DNA of 61,073 bases. Origin: JAAYZK01 sp964535025. GTDB taxonomy: Bacteria; Planctomycetota; Phycisphaerae; SM23-33; FEN-1343. The stretch's first letter is position 1. Each line of letters starts with the position of its first letter. The notes beneath the pieces are model-generated. The model did no database searches and was not told where the DNA came from. It saw only the letters and a list, made by a program, of their open reading frames with translations. This document shows, one piece after another, positions 33,094 to 41,793 of this stretch. A program made the translations under genes and the position numbers. Location: positions 1 through 61,073 of the forward strand of contig CAZHRW010000169.1 of assembly GCA_964535025.1 (NCBI GenBank). Direction: 5' to 3'.

Positions 33094-33879
33094 CTACGGC
33101 TGCGCCAGGGCCGCCTCGATGTCGCGGAGGCTCAGCGCGTCGAAATCCGCCGTCCCCATCGCGGCGGCGGCGCGGCTGACGCGGGCGGCCAGGGCGATCC
33201 AGTCGGGCGAGGGGGCCGCGACGGCCATCTGCAGCGGCGCGGCCCAGGCCGCGAGGTCGGCGCGGTCGGTGGCGAGGATCACTAGGGAAGGCAAGGACTT
33301 GCGCGCCACAGGCAGGGCGCCGGTGATCTCGGAACGATCGGCGTCCCAACTGATCACCGGCCCATCGGGCAAGCCGCGCGCCTCGAGCGTGCGGCCGATG
33401 CGGTCGCTGTCGGCGCCGCCTTTGACAATGTAGACGAGCTGCACGCCCGCCTTCCCCAGCGCCCGCAGGGGCCCGGCGGCGGCGTCGGTGACGCAGCGCC
33501 AGTCGACAGCCACGGCGAGCCGTTGGGGATCGAGGACATAAAGATGACCGGTGGCCGTGAACTCGACGCCGCGGGGGTCCTGGTGGCGCAGCGTCAGCGT
33601 GTAGCGGCCAGCCTCGTCGGGCGCCGTCAGGTCGACGGCCGCGCAGCCGTCAGCGTCGGTAAACGCCGCCCGTCGCGGCCCGCCGGCGACCCGGACGGTC
33701 ACGGCGGCGTCCTCGACCGGCGGAGCGAAACGCCAGACCTCCTGGCGGCGGAACTGGGCCGCCACGCGGGCCGTGCCGCCCTCGGCCGCCACAACGTCCG
33801 GCAGCGACGCCAGATACGATCCGCCGCACCCGGCCAGCAGCGGCGTCACCAACGCCGCGAGCATAAGTCTTGCGATCAT
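33094..33879 (-). CDS. lipoprotein with beta-rich and HAD-like regions
   Basis: A 261-aa protein with a lipoprotein signal (LMLAALVTPLLAGC, Cys about 18). Residues 40-120 look like an Ig/transthyretin-type beta domain (AAVTVRVAGGPRRAAFTDADGCAAVDLTAPDEAGRYTLTLRHQD). Residues about 125-200 (LAVAVDWRCVT...KAGVQLVYIVKGGADSDRIGRTLEARGLPDGPVISWD) faintly resemble the APP1/LNS2 HAD-like fold, but a catalytic DxDxT is not evident. Function unknown; predicted extracytoplasmic. Shares no obvious operon with its neighbours. Confidence 0.7.
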   Translation of the reverse strand: MIARLMLAALVTPLLAGCGGSYLASLPDVVAAEGGTARVAAQFRRQEVWRFAPPVEDAAVTVRVAGGPRRAAFTDADGCAAVDLTAPDEAGRYTLTLRHQDPRGVEFTATGHLYVLDPQRLAVAVDWRCVTDAAAGPLRALGKAGVQLVYIVKGGADSDRIGRTLEARGLPDGPVISWDADRSEITGALPVARKSLPSLVILATDRADLAAWAAPLQMAVAAPSPDWIALAARVSRAAAAMGTADFDALSLRDIEAALAQP

Positions 33880-34058
33880 GCGTTACTCCGCGAGGAGGTC
33901 TGAGGATCGAACGGCGAACAGGTCCCAAATCCCAAATCCAAGCCCTAATCCATCGACTCTCGCCAGCCGTTCCGGTAGCATTAGTGTTTTCCGGCGTGCA
34001 AATGTCAACCGATTCGTTTCGGGCCGGCCGGCGGACCGGTCCGCAGGAGCGAGTGCCC

Positions 34059-34805
34059 ATGACCGATGCTTCATTCGTGCGGGAAGACCCCTGGCGGGTG
34101 TTCCGCATCATGGCGGAGTTCGTCGAGGGCTTCGAGGTCATGAGCGAGATCGGCCCGGCGGTGAGCATCTTCGGCTCGGCCCGGACGCCCAAGGGCGCGC
34201 CACTGTACAAGCGGGCCCGCCAACTGGCCCGCATGCTCGCGGCGGAGAACTTCGCCATCATCACCGGCGGCGGCCCGGGCATCATGGAGGCGGCCAACCG
34301 CGGCGCCGCCGATGCCGGCGGCCAGTCGGTGGGGCTGAACATCACCCTGCCGTTCGAGCAGGAGCCCAACCCCTACGCCAATATAGCGATCGATTTCCAT
34401 TACTTCTTCGCCCGCAAGGTGATGTTCCTCAAGTACGCCTGCGGGTTCGTCTGCTTCCCCGGCGGGTTCGGCACCATGGACGAGTTCTTCGAGTCGATGA
34501 CGCTCATCCAGACCGCCAAGGTCCAGCACTTTCCCGTCGTCCTGATCGGCACCGACTACTGGGGCGGCCTGCTGAAATGGATCCGCGGCATGATGCTCGA
34601 CAAGAACGCCTACATCAGCGACAACGACGCCGACCTCTGCACGCTCACCGACGACCTCGACGAAACCGTCGACATCCTCAAAGCCAGTTGGGCCCGCCAG
34701 CAACGCCAAACGGCCATGGGCGAAGTCATCGCCGGCCGTCCCCGCGCCGTCGACCGCACCCGCGCCGCGGGCCGCCACGCCGCCGAGGAAGACCCGGGCG
34801 GGTGA
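34059..34805 (+). CDS. LOG-family (TIGR00730-like) Rossmann-fold protein
   Basis: A 248-aa product from the ATG at 34059 with AGGAG upstream. It contains VSIFGSARTPKG, IITGGGPGIMEAANRGAADAGG and the nucleotide-binding FPGGFGTMDEFFE motif (PGGxGTxxE). These define LOG/YgdH-like nucleotide 5'-monophosphate phosphoribohydrolases, which release bases from nucleotides. The cytokinin-activating name derives from plants. The physiological substrate here is unknown. A longer in-frame start at 33870 overlaps the neighbouring lipoprotein's 5' end and is rejected. Confidence 0.9.
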   Translation: MTDASFVREDPWRVFRIMAEFVEGFEVMSEIGPAVSIFGSARTPKGAPLYKRARQLARMLAAENFAIITGGGPGIMEAANRGAADAGGQSVGLNITLPFEQEPNPYANIAIDFHYFFARKVMFLKYACGFVCFPGGFGTMDEFFESMTLIQTAKVQHFPVVLIGTDYWGGLLKWIRGMMLDKNAYISDNDADLCTLTDDLDETVDILKASWARQQRQTAMGEVIAGRPRAVDRTRAAGRHAAEEDPGG

Positions 34806-34845
34806 AAGCGGCAGACTGAGCGACAACGACGGGGCGTATCGTCCG

Positions 34846-34874
34846 TTGATTCCCTGCCCCCGTGGGGCTACACT
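34846..34874 (+). promoter_or_regulatory. putative promoter of leuC-lnt
   Basis: TTGATT (34846-34851), 17-nt spacer, TACACT (34869-34874). The predicted start is about 50 nt before the aconitase-family gene. Confidence 0.6.
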
Positions 34875-34931
34875 TCGAGTTTCCTGGCCGTGTGCGGACG
34901 AAGCGCGGCCGCAGCGAGACGGAGCATTGCC

Positions 34932-36302
34932 ATGGGTATGACCCTTACGGAAAAGATCCTCGCACGGCATGCCGGGCGCAAGCGCGTGGCGCCGGGGGAG
35001 AATGTCTGGGTGGACGTGGACGTCCTGATGACGCACGACGTGTGCGGACCGGGGACGATCGGCATCTTCGCCGAGCGGTTCGGCGCGGATGCGAAGGTGT
35101 TCGACCCGGAGAAGGTGGTGATCATCCCCGATCACTATATCTTCACCGCCGAGCCGAAGGCCCATCGCAACATCGAGATCCTGCGGGAGTTCGTGAAGGC
35201 CCAGGGCATCCGATCCTACTACGACCCCGACTTCGTCGCCGGGGAGGGGATGCCCGAGCCCTACGCCGACCCCAACAACACGCCCTACAAGGGCGTCTGC
35301 CACGTAGCGCTGCCGGAAGAGGGCCACGTCCGCCCCGGCGAGGTGCTGCTGGGGACCGACAGCCACACGTGCACGCACGGGGCGCTCGGGGCGTTCGCGA
35401 CGGGGATCGGCAATACCGACGCGGGGTTCGTGCTGGGCACCGGCAAGCTGTGGCTGAAGGTGCCGGCGACGATGCGGTTCGTCTTCGACGGCGAGCTGCC
35501 GCCCTACATCATGGGCAAGGACATGATCCTGCACGTCATCGGCGACATCTCGACCGCCGGGGCGACCTACCGGGCGATGGAGTTCGCCGGCGAAGCCGTC
35601 GGCGCGCTGAACATCGACGAGCGGATGACCCTCTGCAACATGGCGATCGAGGCCGGCGGCAAGAACGGGATCATCGCCCCCGACGCCAAGACGCTCGAAT
35701 TTGTCAAGCAGCGCACCGACAAGCCCTTCGAGCCGGTGGTCGGCGACAAGAACGCCACCTATCTCGAAACGCGCACCTACGATGCGAGCAAGCTGGAGCC
35801 CACCGTCGCCCAGCCCCATTCGCCGGACAAGCGGGCGCCGGCGCGGGAGCTGGCGGACGTGAAGCTCGACCGGTCGTACATCGGCTCGTGCACCGGCGGG
35901 AAGGTCACCGACTTCCTTGCCGCAGCGCATGTCCTTAAAGACAGGAAGGTTGCGATCGAAACGTTCATCGTGCCGGCCACGACGCAAGTCGACGCGGCGC
36001 TCGATACGCTGACGGTGGGCGGTCAGTCCCTGCGGTCGATCTTCGCCGCCGCCGGCTGCCGGATCGGCCCGGCGAGTTGTGCGGCGTGCCTGGGCGGGCC
36101 GGCGGACACGTTCGGGCGGGCGAATGCGGCGATCAAGGTGATCTCGACGACCAATCGTAACTTCCCCGGGCGGATGGGCTCGAAGGACGCCGCGATCTTC
36201 CTCGCCTCGCCGCTGACGGCCGCGGCCAGCGCCGTAGCCGGACACGTGGCCGACCCGCGAGACTACTTCGACCGTAAGACCCCCATTGGCACGGGCGATT
36301 GA
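34932..36302 (+). CDS. 3-isopropylmalate dehydratase large subunit family (aconitase superfamily)
   Basis: A 456-aa single large-subunit protein: MTLTEKILARHAG at the start, GTDSHTCTHGALGAFATGIGNTD (first cluster Cys) near 140-160, YIGSCTGGKVTDF near 320 and CRIGPASCAACLGG near 375-390 for the other 4Fe-4S cysteines. Substrate could be isopropylmalate, homoaconitate or a related hydroxyacid, so leuC is not certain. The small-subunit gene (leuD) is not adjacent. The gene overlaps the start of lnt. A promoter-like sequence lies 58 nt upstream. Confidence 0.88.
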   Translation: MGMTLTEKILARHAGRKRVAPGENVWVDVDVLMTHDVCGPGTIGIFAERFGADAKVFDPEKVVIIPDHYIFTAEPKAHRNIEILREFVKAQGIRSYYDPDFVAGEGMPEPYADPNNTPYKGVCHVALPEEGHVRPGEVLLGTDSHTCTHGALGAFATGIGNTDAGFVLGTGKLWLKVPATMRFVFDGELPPYIMGKDMILHVIGDISTAGATYRAMEFAGEAVGALNIDERMTLCNMAIEAGGKNGIIAPDAKTLEFVKQRTDKPFEPVVGDKNATYLETRTYDASKLEPTVAQPHSPDKRAPARELADVKLDRSYIGSCTGGKVTDFLAAAHVLKDRKVAIETFIVPATTQVDAALDTLTVGGQSLRSIFAAAGCRIGPASCAACLGGPADTFGRANAAIKVISTTNRNFPGRMGSKDAAIFLASPLTAAASAVAGHVADPRDYFDRKTPIGTGD

Positions 36303-38049
36303 GCAGACCAACGCCGCGACCTCCGACCTCGGTGCGACAGCGACCGCGACCGAGCCGTTGCCGCATGCGCAGCCGCTGAGTCGCCGGCGGGTGTGGTTGT
36401 TGTGCGCCGTCACGGCGGCGGGGTGGTCGGTCTGTTTCGCGCCCCTGGACGGGGCGGCTCTCGCCTACGTCATCCTCGCGCCCTGGGCGGTCGCCGTGGC
36501 CGCCGGGCGGGGCAGGACGGCCCTGTGGGCCGGATGGGCGACCGGGCTGGTCGCCGCGATGATCGGCCTGTACTGGCTGACGTGGGTGACCGTGATCGGG
36601 TATCTCGGCGTGGCGATCGTCGTCAGCGGCTTCTGGGCGGTCGGCGCGTGGGTCGTCCGTCGGGCGTGGGCGGCCAAGCTGCCGCTGTTTCTGGTGTTAC
36701 CGGTCGCCTGGGTCGCCCTGGAGTACGGCCGTGCGTGGTTGCTCAGCGGGTTCCCCTGGTTCTTCCTCGGCCACAGCCAGTACCGCTGGCTCGGCTTGAT
36801 CCAGGTGGCCGACGTGACCGGGGTGTACGGCGTGACGTTCATGGTGGCCCTGGTCAACGGCCTGGTCGCCGACGCGGCGCTGGCGGTGTACCGCCGGTCG
36901 GGCGCGCGGCGACGGCTGATCGCCGGGGCTGTCGCCGCGGTCGTGTTGATGGGCGGCCTGCTGGGCTACGGGACGTTTCGCCTGCGGCAGACGCCGCGGA
37001 CCACCACGGCCGGCCCGACCGTGGGCATCGTTCAAAGTGCCGTCCCAATCGACCTTTACACCCCGCGGTCCATCGACTTCGACGAACTGGTCGCCCTGAC
37101 CGCCACGCTGCCGCGGGGCCGGCTCGACCTGGTCGTCTGGCCCGAGACGGTTCTGCCGGCCTCCTTCGACCGCGAATGGAGCACCGGCAAGCGCTGGTCG
37201 GCGCTGGACCCCATGGCCTACGACGGTGAAGACCGCGCGACCATCCGGACGATGCAGGGAATGCATCGCCAGCTCGCCGGACTGCTCAACATGCTCGATG
37301 CCCCCCTGTTGGCCGGCGGCACCACGCTCCGGCGCGATGCAACCGCGGCCGGCGGACGACGGCTGTTCAACTCGGCGCTGCTGATGGCCCCTAACGACGA
37401 AACCCTCGACGTGGTCGGCACATACGACAAGATCCATTGCGTGCCGTTCAGCGAGTACGTGCCCTTCGAGCACGCCGCCCCCCGGCTGCACCGGGCGCTG
37501 CGATGGTTCGTCCCGGACGTCATGCACCAGTCGACGCCGGGCGAGCGGTACACGCGGTTTCACATCGGCACGGGTGAGCGGTCCTGGCCGATCGCCACGG
37601 CAATCTGCTACGAGGGCACCTTCGCCCGCGTCTGCCGTCGCCTGGCCCACGACCGGCGGGGCAAGCGAATCGACGTGCTGGTGAACATCTCCAACGATGG
37701 ATGGTTCATCTGGCCGTTCGGCCAGACCCGCTGGGCGAGCACGGAGCTGGACCAGCACCTGACGGCGTACGTCTTTCGGGCGATCGAGAATCGCGTCCCG
37801 GTCGTCCGTGCGGTCAACACGGGCATCAGCGGCTTCGTCGACTCGACCGGCCGGATCGACCCGGCAACGCTGCAGGGGAAAATGGCAACGGGGACAGCTG
37901 TTCAACAACTCCTTGTGGACAGCCGTCGCAGCCTGTACAGTGTGGTGGGTGATCTTGCCGCGCAGCTTTGCAGTATCGCGGCGGTGGGATTGGGGTCTGT
38001 TCTGTGGTGGCGCGGCCATCGCGCCAAGCGGATGAGGAAGACGACATGA
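36286..38049 (+). CDS. lnt: apolipoprotein N-acyltransferase
   Basis: Adds the third acyl chain to lipoproteins in the inner membrane. The 587-aa product has about six N-terminal membrane segments, then an extracytoplasmic carbon-nitrogen hydrolase domain. The catalytic triad is Glu in WPETVLPAS (about 287), Lys in YDKIHCVPFSEYVPF (about 382) and Cys in ATAICYEGTF (about 441). The best start is TTG at 36286, inside the end of the preceding gene, because no ATG precedes the first membrane helix. The many lipoproteins in this window are its likely substrates. The stop overlaps the next gene by 4 bp. Confidence 0.92.
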   Translation: MARAIEQTNAATSDLGATATATEPLPHAQPLSRRRVWLLCAVTAAGWSVCFAPLDGAALAYVILAPWAVAVAAGRGRTALWAGWATGLVAAMIGLYWLTWVTVIGYLGVAIVVSGFWAVGAWVVRRAWAAKLPLFLVLPVAWVALEYGRAWLLSGFPWFFLGHSQYRWLGLIQVADVTGVYGVTFMVALVNGLVADAALAVYRRSGARRRLIAGAVAAVVLMGGLLGYGTFRLRQTPRTTTAGPTVGIVQSAVPIDLYTPRSIDFDELVALTATLPRGRLDLVVWPETVLPASFDREWSTGKRWSALDPMAYDGEDRATIRTMQGMHRQLAGLLNMLDAPLLAGGTTLRRDATAAGGRRLFNSALLMAPNDETLDVVGTYDKIHCVPFSEYVPFEHAAPRLHRALRWFVPDVMHQSTPGERYTRFHIGTGERSWPIATAICYEGTFARVCRRLAHDRRGKRIDVLVNISNDGWFIWPFGQTRWASTELDQHLTAYVFRAIENRVPVVRAVNTGISGFVDSTGRIDPATLQGKMATGTAVQQLLVDSRRSLYSVVGDLAAQLCSIAAVGLGSVLWWRGHRAKRMRKTT

Positions 38050-39230
38050 CAAGCAAACGAGGTGGGATCCTGGTGGCGGCTTTGGCTTTAGCCACCGTCG
38101 CCTTGGGCGGGTGCGGCCGGCTGGCGGGCGCGCCGGGCCGGATGCAGACCAGTGCGGCCAGCGCCCGCGCGCGGGCCGAGCGGGTCCTTTACAAGGCCGC
38201 GGCCTCGTCCGACGGCCAGTTGCGCGCCCGCGCGGTGGAGTCGCTGGCGATGACCGAAGCTCCCAACGCCGGGCGGATTCTGATGGCCGGTCTGAACGAC
38301 GGGGCCGTCGCGGTGCAGTTCGCCTCGGCGATGGGGATCGGCGACCTAGCCTACGCCCCGGCGATGGAGAAGCTCCAGGCAATGGCCGACGATCCCGACA
38401 CCGACAAGAACGTCCTGTGCGGGGTCATCTACGCTCTGCATCGGCTGGGCGACGACTCGCGGGCGCCGCTGCTGGGCCCGATGCTCTACGATGCCTCGGC
38501 GGAGGTGCGGGCCAACTCGGCCATGGCGATGGGCAAGTTCGGCTCCGACGCGGCGATCGGCCCGCTGAGCAGCCGCATGGACGTCGAACGTAACCGCGGC
38601 GTCCGCCTGCAGATCGCCGAGAGTCTCGCCAAGCTCGGTGACGAGCGCAGCTACGGGATCCTGATGAACTTCGCCCACATCGGCGAGCCCCACGAACGGA
38701 TGGCCGCCGTGGCCGCCCTCGGGCGGGCCGGGGGCCCGCGGGCCAAGCACGCGGTCCTCTGGGCGATCGACGAGACCCAGCCGCCGCTGTTGCGGCTGGT
38801 GGCTGGCGGCGCGCTGGGCCAGTTGGGCGACAGCCGGGCCTACTGGATGCTCCTCAGCGCGATCGAGGACCCCGAGGGCTTCTCGCAGCTCTCCTCGGAC
38901 AAGCCGGTATCGCTCTCGGTCGAGAACGTCCAGCAATTGCAGTCAGTTGCTTCACTTGCGCTGGGCCATGTGGGCGAGACGGCCGCGGTGGACGTCCTGA
39001 CCGACCTGCTGGACAGCCCCAATCCGACCGTGGCGGTTTCGGCGGCGCAGAGCATCCTGATGCTCCTGTCGCAGACGCCCCAGGCGACGGCGGCCGCGGC
39101 CCAGCCGCCGGCCGTGCACGTCCAGGCGGCGGACGATGCCGTCGCCGAGGCGCCGGCCGACGACGAGGCCGACGCGTCGCCGGCGACGCAGCCGGCGCCG
39201 GCCATGCGGACGGCCCCGATGCGGGACTGA
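38046..39230 (+). CDS. HEAT-repeat lipoprotein
   Basis: A 394-aa protein whose ATG overlaps the lnt stop (ATGA). Lipoprotein signal GGILVAALALATVALGGC (Cys about 23). Residues about 45-340 are alpha-helical HEAT/Armadillo-like repeats (RARAVESLAMTEAPNAGRILMAGLNDGAVAVQFASAMGIG; EVRANSAMAMGKFGSDAAIGPLSSRM; RLVAGGALGQLGDSRAYWMLLSAI). A low-complexity Ala/Pro/Asp tail ends the protein. It is a predicted periplasmic protein-binding scaffold. Its coupling to lnt suggests it needs lipidation, but no specific function is recognised. Confidence 0.85.
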   Translation: MTSKRGGILVAALALATVALGGCGRLAGAPGRMQTSAASARARAERVLYKAAASSDGQLRARAVESLAMTEAPNAGRILMAGLNDGAVAVQFASAMGIGDLAYAPAMEKLQAMADDPDTDKNVLCGVIYALHRLGDDSRAPLLGPMLYDASAEVRANSAMAMGKFGSDAAIGPLSSRMDVERNRGVRLQIAESLAKLGDERSYGILMNFAHIGEPHERMAAVAALGRAGGPRAKHAVLWAIDETQPPLLRLVAGGALGQLGDSRAYWMLLSAIEDPEGFSQLSSDKPVSLSVENVQQLQSVASLALGHVGETAAVDVLTDLLDSPNPTVAVSAAQSILMLLSQTPQATAAAAQPPAVHVQAADDAVAEAPADDEADASPATQPAPAMRTAPMRD

Positions 39231-39330
39231 GAACGACAGCAGGAGGCTACGGGCTGCAGGGCTCGGCGTGGCCCCCAAGGCCCAGCTTTCGGGCCTCCAT
39301 GCCCGGGCGGTTTTCGCCGGTCAAAAATGC

Positions 39331-39358
39331 TTGACTTGCGCATCGGCGATCCTACAAT
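39331..39358 (+). promoter_or_regulatory. strong sigma-70 promoter of the mre operon
   Basis: TTGACT (39331-39336), 16-nt spacer, TACAAT (39353-39358). The predicted start is near 39365, giving a leader of about 117 nt before the coiled-coil membrane protein. It lies in the 250-bp gap after the HEAT gene. Confidence 0.75.
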
Positions 39359-39481
39359 CGACAGAGCCGAACGCGGGTGCGGGTCGTCTGTTCGTTGTTC
39401 CCGCCTGGGTTGGACGTGCCCGCCACGGTAGGGTTGCTTGACGAACCGGCCTCGGCTGAGTGCCCCCAAAGGAGTAGGCTG

Positions 39482-40336
39482 TTGAATACCTTGACAAAAA
39501 TCCTCATCGTAGCCTTGTCCCTCCTGTGCATCATGGCATCGGTGCTGTTCATCCAGTACTCCGTGGGCCAGCCCAACTACAAGCAGGCCTTCGAGACCCA
39601 ACGGGAGCGGACGGCCGTCGCCGAAGCGAAGACCAGCGAGCAGATCCAGGTGGCCAACCAGGCCAAGCTGGACCGGGAGGAGGCGGTGGCCCAACTGAAC
39701 CAGAGCCAGCGGGACGCCTCCCGGCAGATCGCCGTGCTGAACGCCGAAAACGATCGGCTGGAGGCCGAGAACGAGCGGCTGGTCAGCCAGCACGAGACCC
39801 TCTCGGCCAACCTGGTCGGCCTGCGGGCGTCCGTCGACCAGCAGACGAAGATGAACACCCTGCTCACCCAGCAACTGGATGATCGCAACGAGACCGTCCA
39901 GGTCCTGACCGATCAGCATCGTCGCACCACGCTGCAGGCCCAGGAACTGGCCCGCGACCTGGAGACGGCCCGCCAGAATGTCGCCGTCAAGGCCGGGCTG
40001 CTGGCCCAGGCCGAGAGCAAGATCCTCGAACTGGAGCAGCGGCTCGCCCAGGCGGGCACCGGCCTGGCGCTGGACGAAGCGGCCCCGGTGCCGACGACCG
40101 CCATCAGCGGCCGCGTCACCGCCGTCGACGCCGCCCACCAGGTGGCCCAGTTGAACGTCGGGTCGGCCGACGGGGTGCAGGAAGGCATGCGGTTCATCCT
40201 CTATCGCGGGGACGATTTCATCGGCGAACTGGAAGTCGCCGAGGTGGAACCCAACAACTGCGCCGGCCTGCTCAGCAAGGTTCAGGTGCAGCCCCAGGCT
40301 CGCGACAGGGCCACCACGAACCTGGACGTGGACTAG
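39482..40336 (+). CDS. membrane-anchored coiled-coil protein, head of the mre operon
   Basis: A 284-aa product starting with TTG at 39482, chosen because AAAGGAG lies 6-7 nt upstream and the membrane helix begins at once (LTKILIVALSLLCIMASVLFIQYSV). Residues about 35-200 form a long heptad-rich coiled coil (QSQRDASRQIAVLNAENDRLEAENERLVSQHETL). The C-terminal 75 residues (ISGRVTAVDAAHQVAQLNVGSADGVQEGMRFILYRGDDFIGELEVAEV) resemble a small beta-barrel found in flagellar or cell-wall accessory proteins. The layout (one helix, coiled coil, beta domain) is like MreC, but the protein is different. The gene is followed by a 61-aa membrane protein and mreB. Confidence 0.82.
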   Translation: MNTLTKILIVALSLLCIMASVLFIQYSVGQPNYKQAFETQRERTAVAEAKTSEQIQVANQAKLDREEAVAQLNQSQRDASRQIAVLNAENDRLEAENERLVSQHETLSANLVGLRASVDQQTKMNTLLTQQLDDRNETVQVLTDQHRRTTLQAQELARDLETARQNVAVKAGLLAQAESKILELEQRLAQAGTGLALDEAAPVPTTAISGRVTAVDAAHQVAQLNVGSADGVQEGMRFILYRGDDFIGELEVAEVEPNNCAGLLSKVQVQPQARDRATTNLDVD

Positions 40337-40355
40337 AGCGGAAAGGAGTTCACCC

Positions 40356-40541
40356 ATGAGCAGAGTTCCCGGAACTCCTGGCGGCCCCGTGGTCAAGGCC
40401 GAGCCGGACGTGTACACTGTCTTGCTGATGGTCGCGGTGCTGTTCATGCTGACCGCGTGCATTACCGTGTTCGTGACCCTCACGAAGGACTACGGCTTCA
40501 CAGTCGGGCAGTTGTTCAAGAACCTGAACGTGCCGAGCTGA
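40356..40541 (+). CDS. small single-pass membrane protein before mreB
   Basis: A 61-aa protein with AAAGGAG about 8 nt upstream of its ATG. One hydrophobic segment, VYTVLLMVAVLFMLTACITVFVTL, lies at about 19-42 between a Pro/Gly-rich N-terminus and a short soluble tail (TKDYGFTVGQLFKNL). No family recognised. It is 19 bp after the coiled-coil gene and 112 bp before mreB on the same strand, so it is probably part of the elongasome operon. Confidence 0.75.
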   Translation: MSRVPGTPGGPVVKAEPDVYTVLLMVAVLFMLTACITVFVTLTKDYGFTVGQLFKNLNVPS

Positions 40542-40653
40542 ATCGCCACCCCACCGGCGCGGGCGGTCGGTCGCGCCCGTCGGGGGAGGCGCCCATCAAC
40601 AGGCCCGGCGGCGGGCCGCGTGGCTTCGCCCATTGCGCTGGAGACACAGGGTC

Positions 40654-41712
40654 GTGATTCTCAATTCCATTCTAGGGCTGTTCTCCGCCGACATGGGGAT
40701 CGACCTGGGCACGTGCAACACCCTGGTCTGTGTGCGCGGTCAGGGCATCATGCTCAATGAACCCAGCGTGGTGGCGGTGCGCCGGGGCACGAATGTGGTG
40801 CTCCAGAACGGCAACGCCGTCGGCCTCGTGGCCAAGGAGATGCTCGGTAAGACGCCCGGGTCGATCACGGCGATCCGGCCGCTGAAGGACGGGGTCATCG
40901 CCGATTTCGACATCACCGAGGCGATGCTCAACTACTTCATTCGCAAGGTGCATGGCGGCCGTCTGGCGAGCTTCCGGCGGCCGCGAGTGGTTATTTCCGT
41001 CCCGTCGGGCATCACGGCGGTGGAAAAGCGTGCGGTGCTCAACTCGGCCGAGCGGGCCGGGGCGCGGCGGGTGTACCTCGTCGACGAGCCCAAGGCCGCC
41101 GGCATCGGCGCCGGACTGCCGTTCGCCGAGCCGACCGCCAGCATGATCGTCGACGTCGGCGGCGGGACCACCGAGGTGGCCATCATGTCGCTGGCCGACA
41201 TCAGCGTCTGCGAATCGATCCGCGTCGCCGGCGACGACATGGACGAGGCGATCGCCAACCACCTCAAGCGCACCTACAATCTCATGGTCGGCGAGCAGAC
41301 CGCCGAGCGGATCAAGATCGAAATCGGCTCGGCCGCTCCGCTGGAGACCGAGCTGACCCTCGAGGTCCGCGGGCGGGACATGATCAGCGGCCTGCCCCGC
41401 AAGACGATGATCTCCTCCGAAGAGGTCCGCGAGGCGCTCAAGGAGCCCATCGGGGCGATCATCGACACCGTCACCCGCACGCTGGAGAAGGCCGAGCCCG
41501 AACTGGCAGCCGACCTGGTCGACAACGGCATCGTCCTGGCCGGCGGCGGCGCGCTGGTGCGGGGCATGAGCACCGTCCTGGGCAACGCCACCGGCCTGGA
41601 ATGCCGTCTCGCCGACGACCCGCTCACCTGCGTCGCCCGCGGCACCGCGATCTACCTGGAAAACCTGGAAACCTGGAAAGAGACCATGGAATCCGATCGC
41701 GACCAGTTCTGA
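40654..41712 (+). CDS. mreB: rod-shape-determining actin homolog MreB
   Basis: Cytosolic actin-like ATPase that organises lateral peptidoglycan synthesis. The 352-aa product from a GTG at 40654 contains the phosphate-1 motif MGIDLGTCNTLV, connect-1 and the PSVVAVRR region. It has VDVGGGTTEVAIMSLADISV (phosphate 2) and an adenosine-binding GIVLAGGGALVRGMSTVLG. Length and motifs are complete. mreC follows after an 81-bp gap and the mre set is in the usual order. Confidence 0.96.
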   Translation: MILNSILGLFSADMGIDLGTCNTLVCVRGQGIMLNEPSVVAVRRGTNVVLQNGNAVGLVAKEMLGKTPGSITAIRPLKDGVIADFDITEAMLNYFIRKVHGGRLASFRRPRVVISVPSGITAVEKRAVLNSAERAGARRVYLVDEPKAAGIGAGLPFAEPTASMIVDVGGGTTEVAIMSLADISVCESIRVAGDDMDEAIANHLKRTYNLMVGEQTAERIKIEIGSAAPLETELTLEVRGRDMISGLPRKTMISSEEVREALKEPIGAIIDTVTRTLEKAEPELAADLVDNGIVLAGGGALVRGMSTVLGNATGLECRLADDPLTCVARGTAIYLENLETWKETMESDRDQF

Positions 41713-41793
41713 CGGCAGAAACAACAGTCCCCTCGTCTCGTTTCCTTCGCTTCCCATCTGCAATCGCCACCGCTTATTCTGTATCATGCGGCT

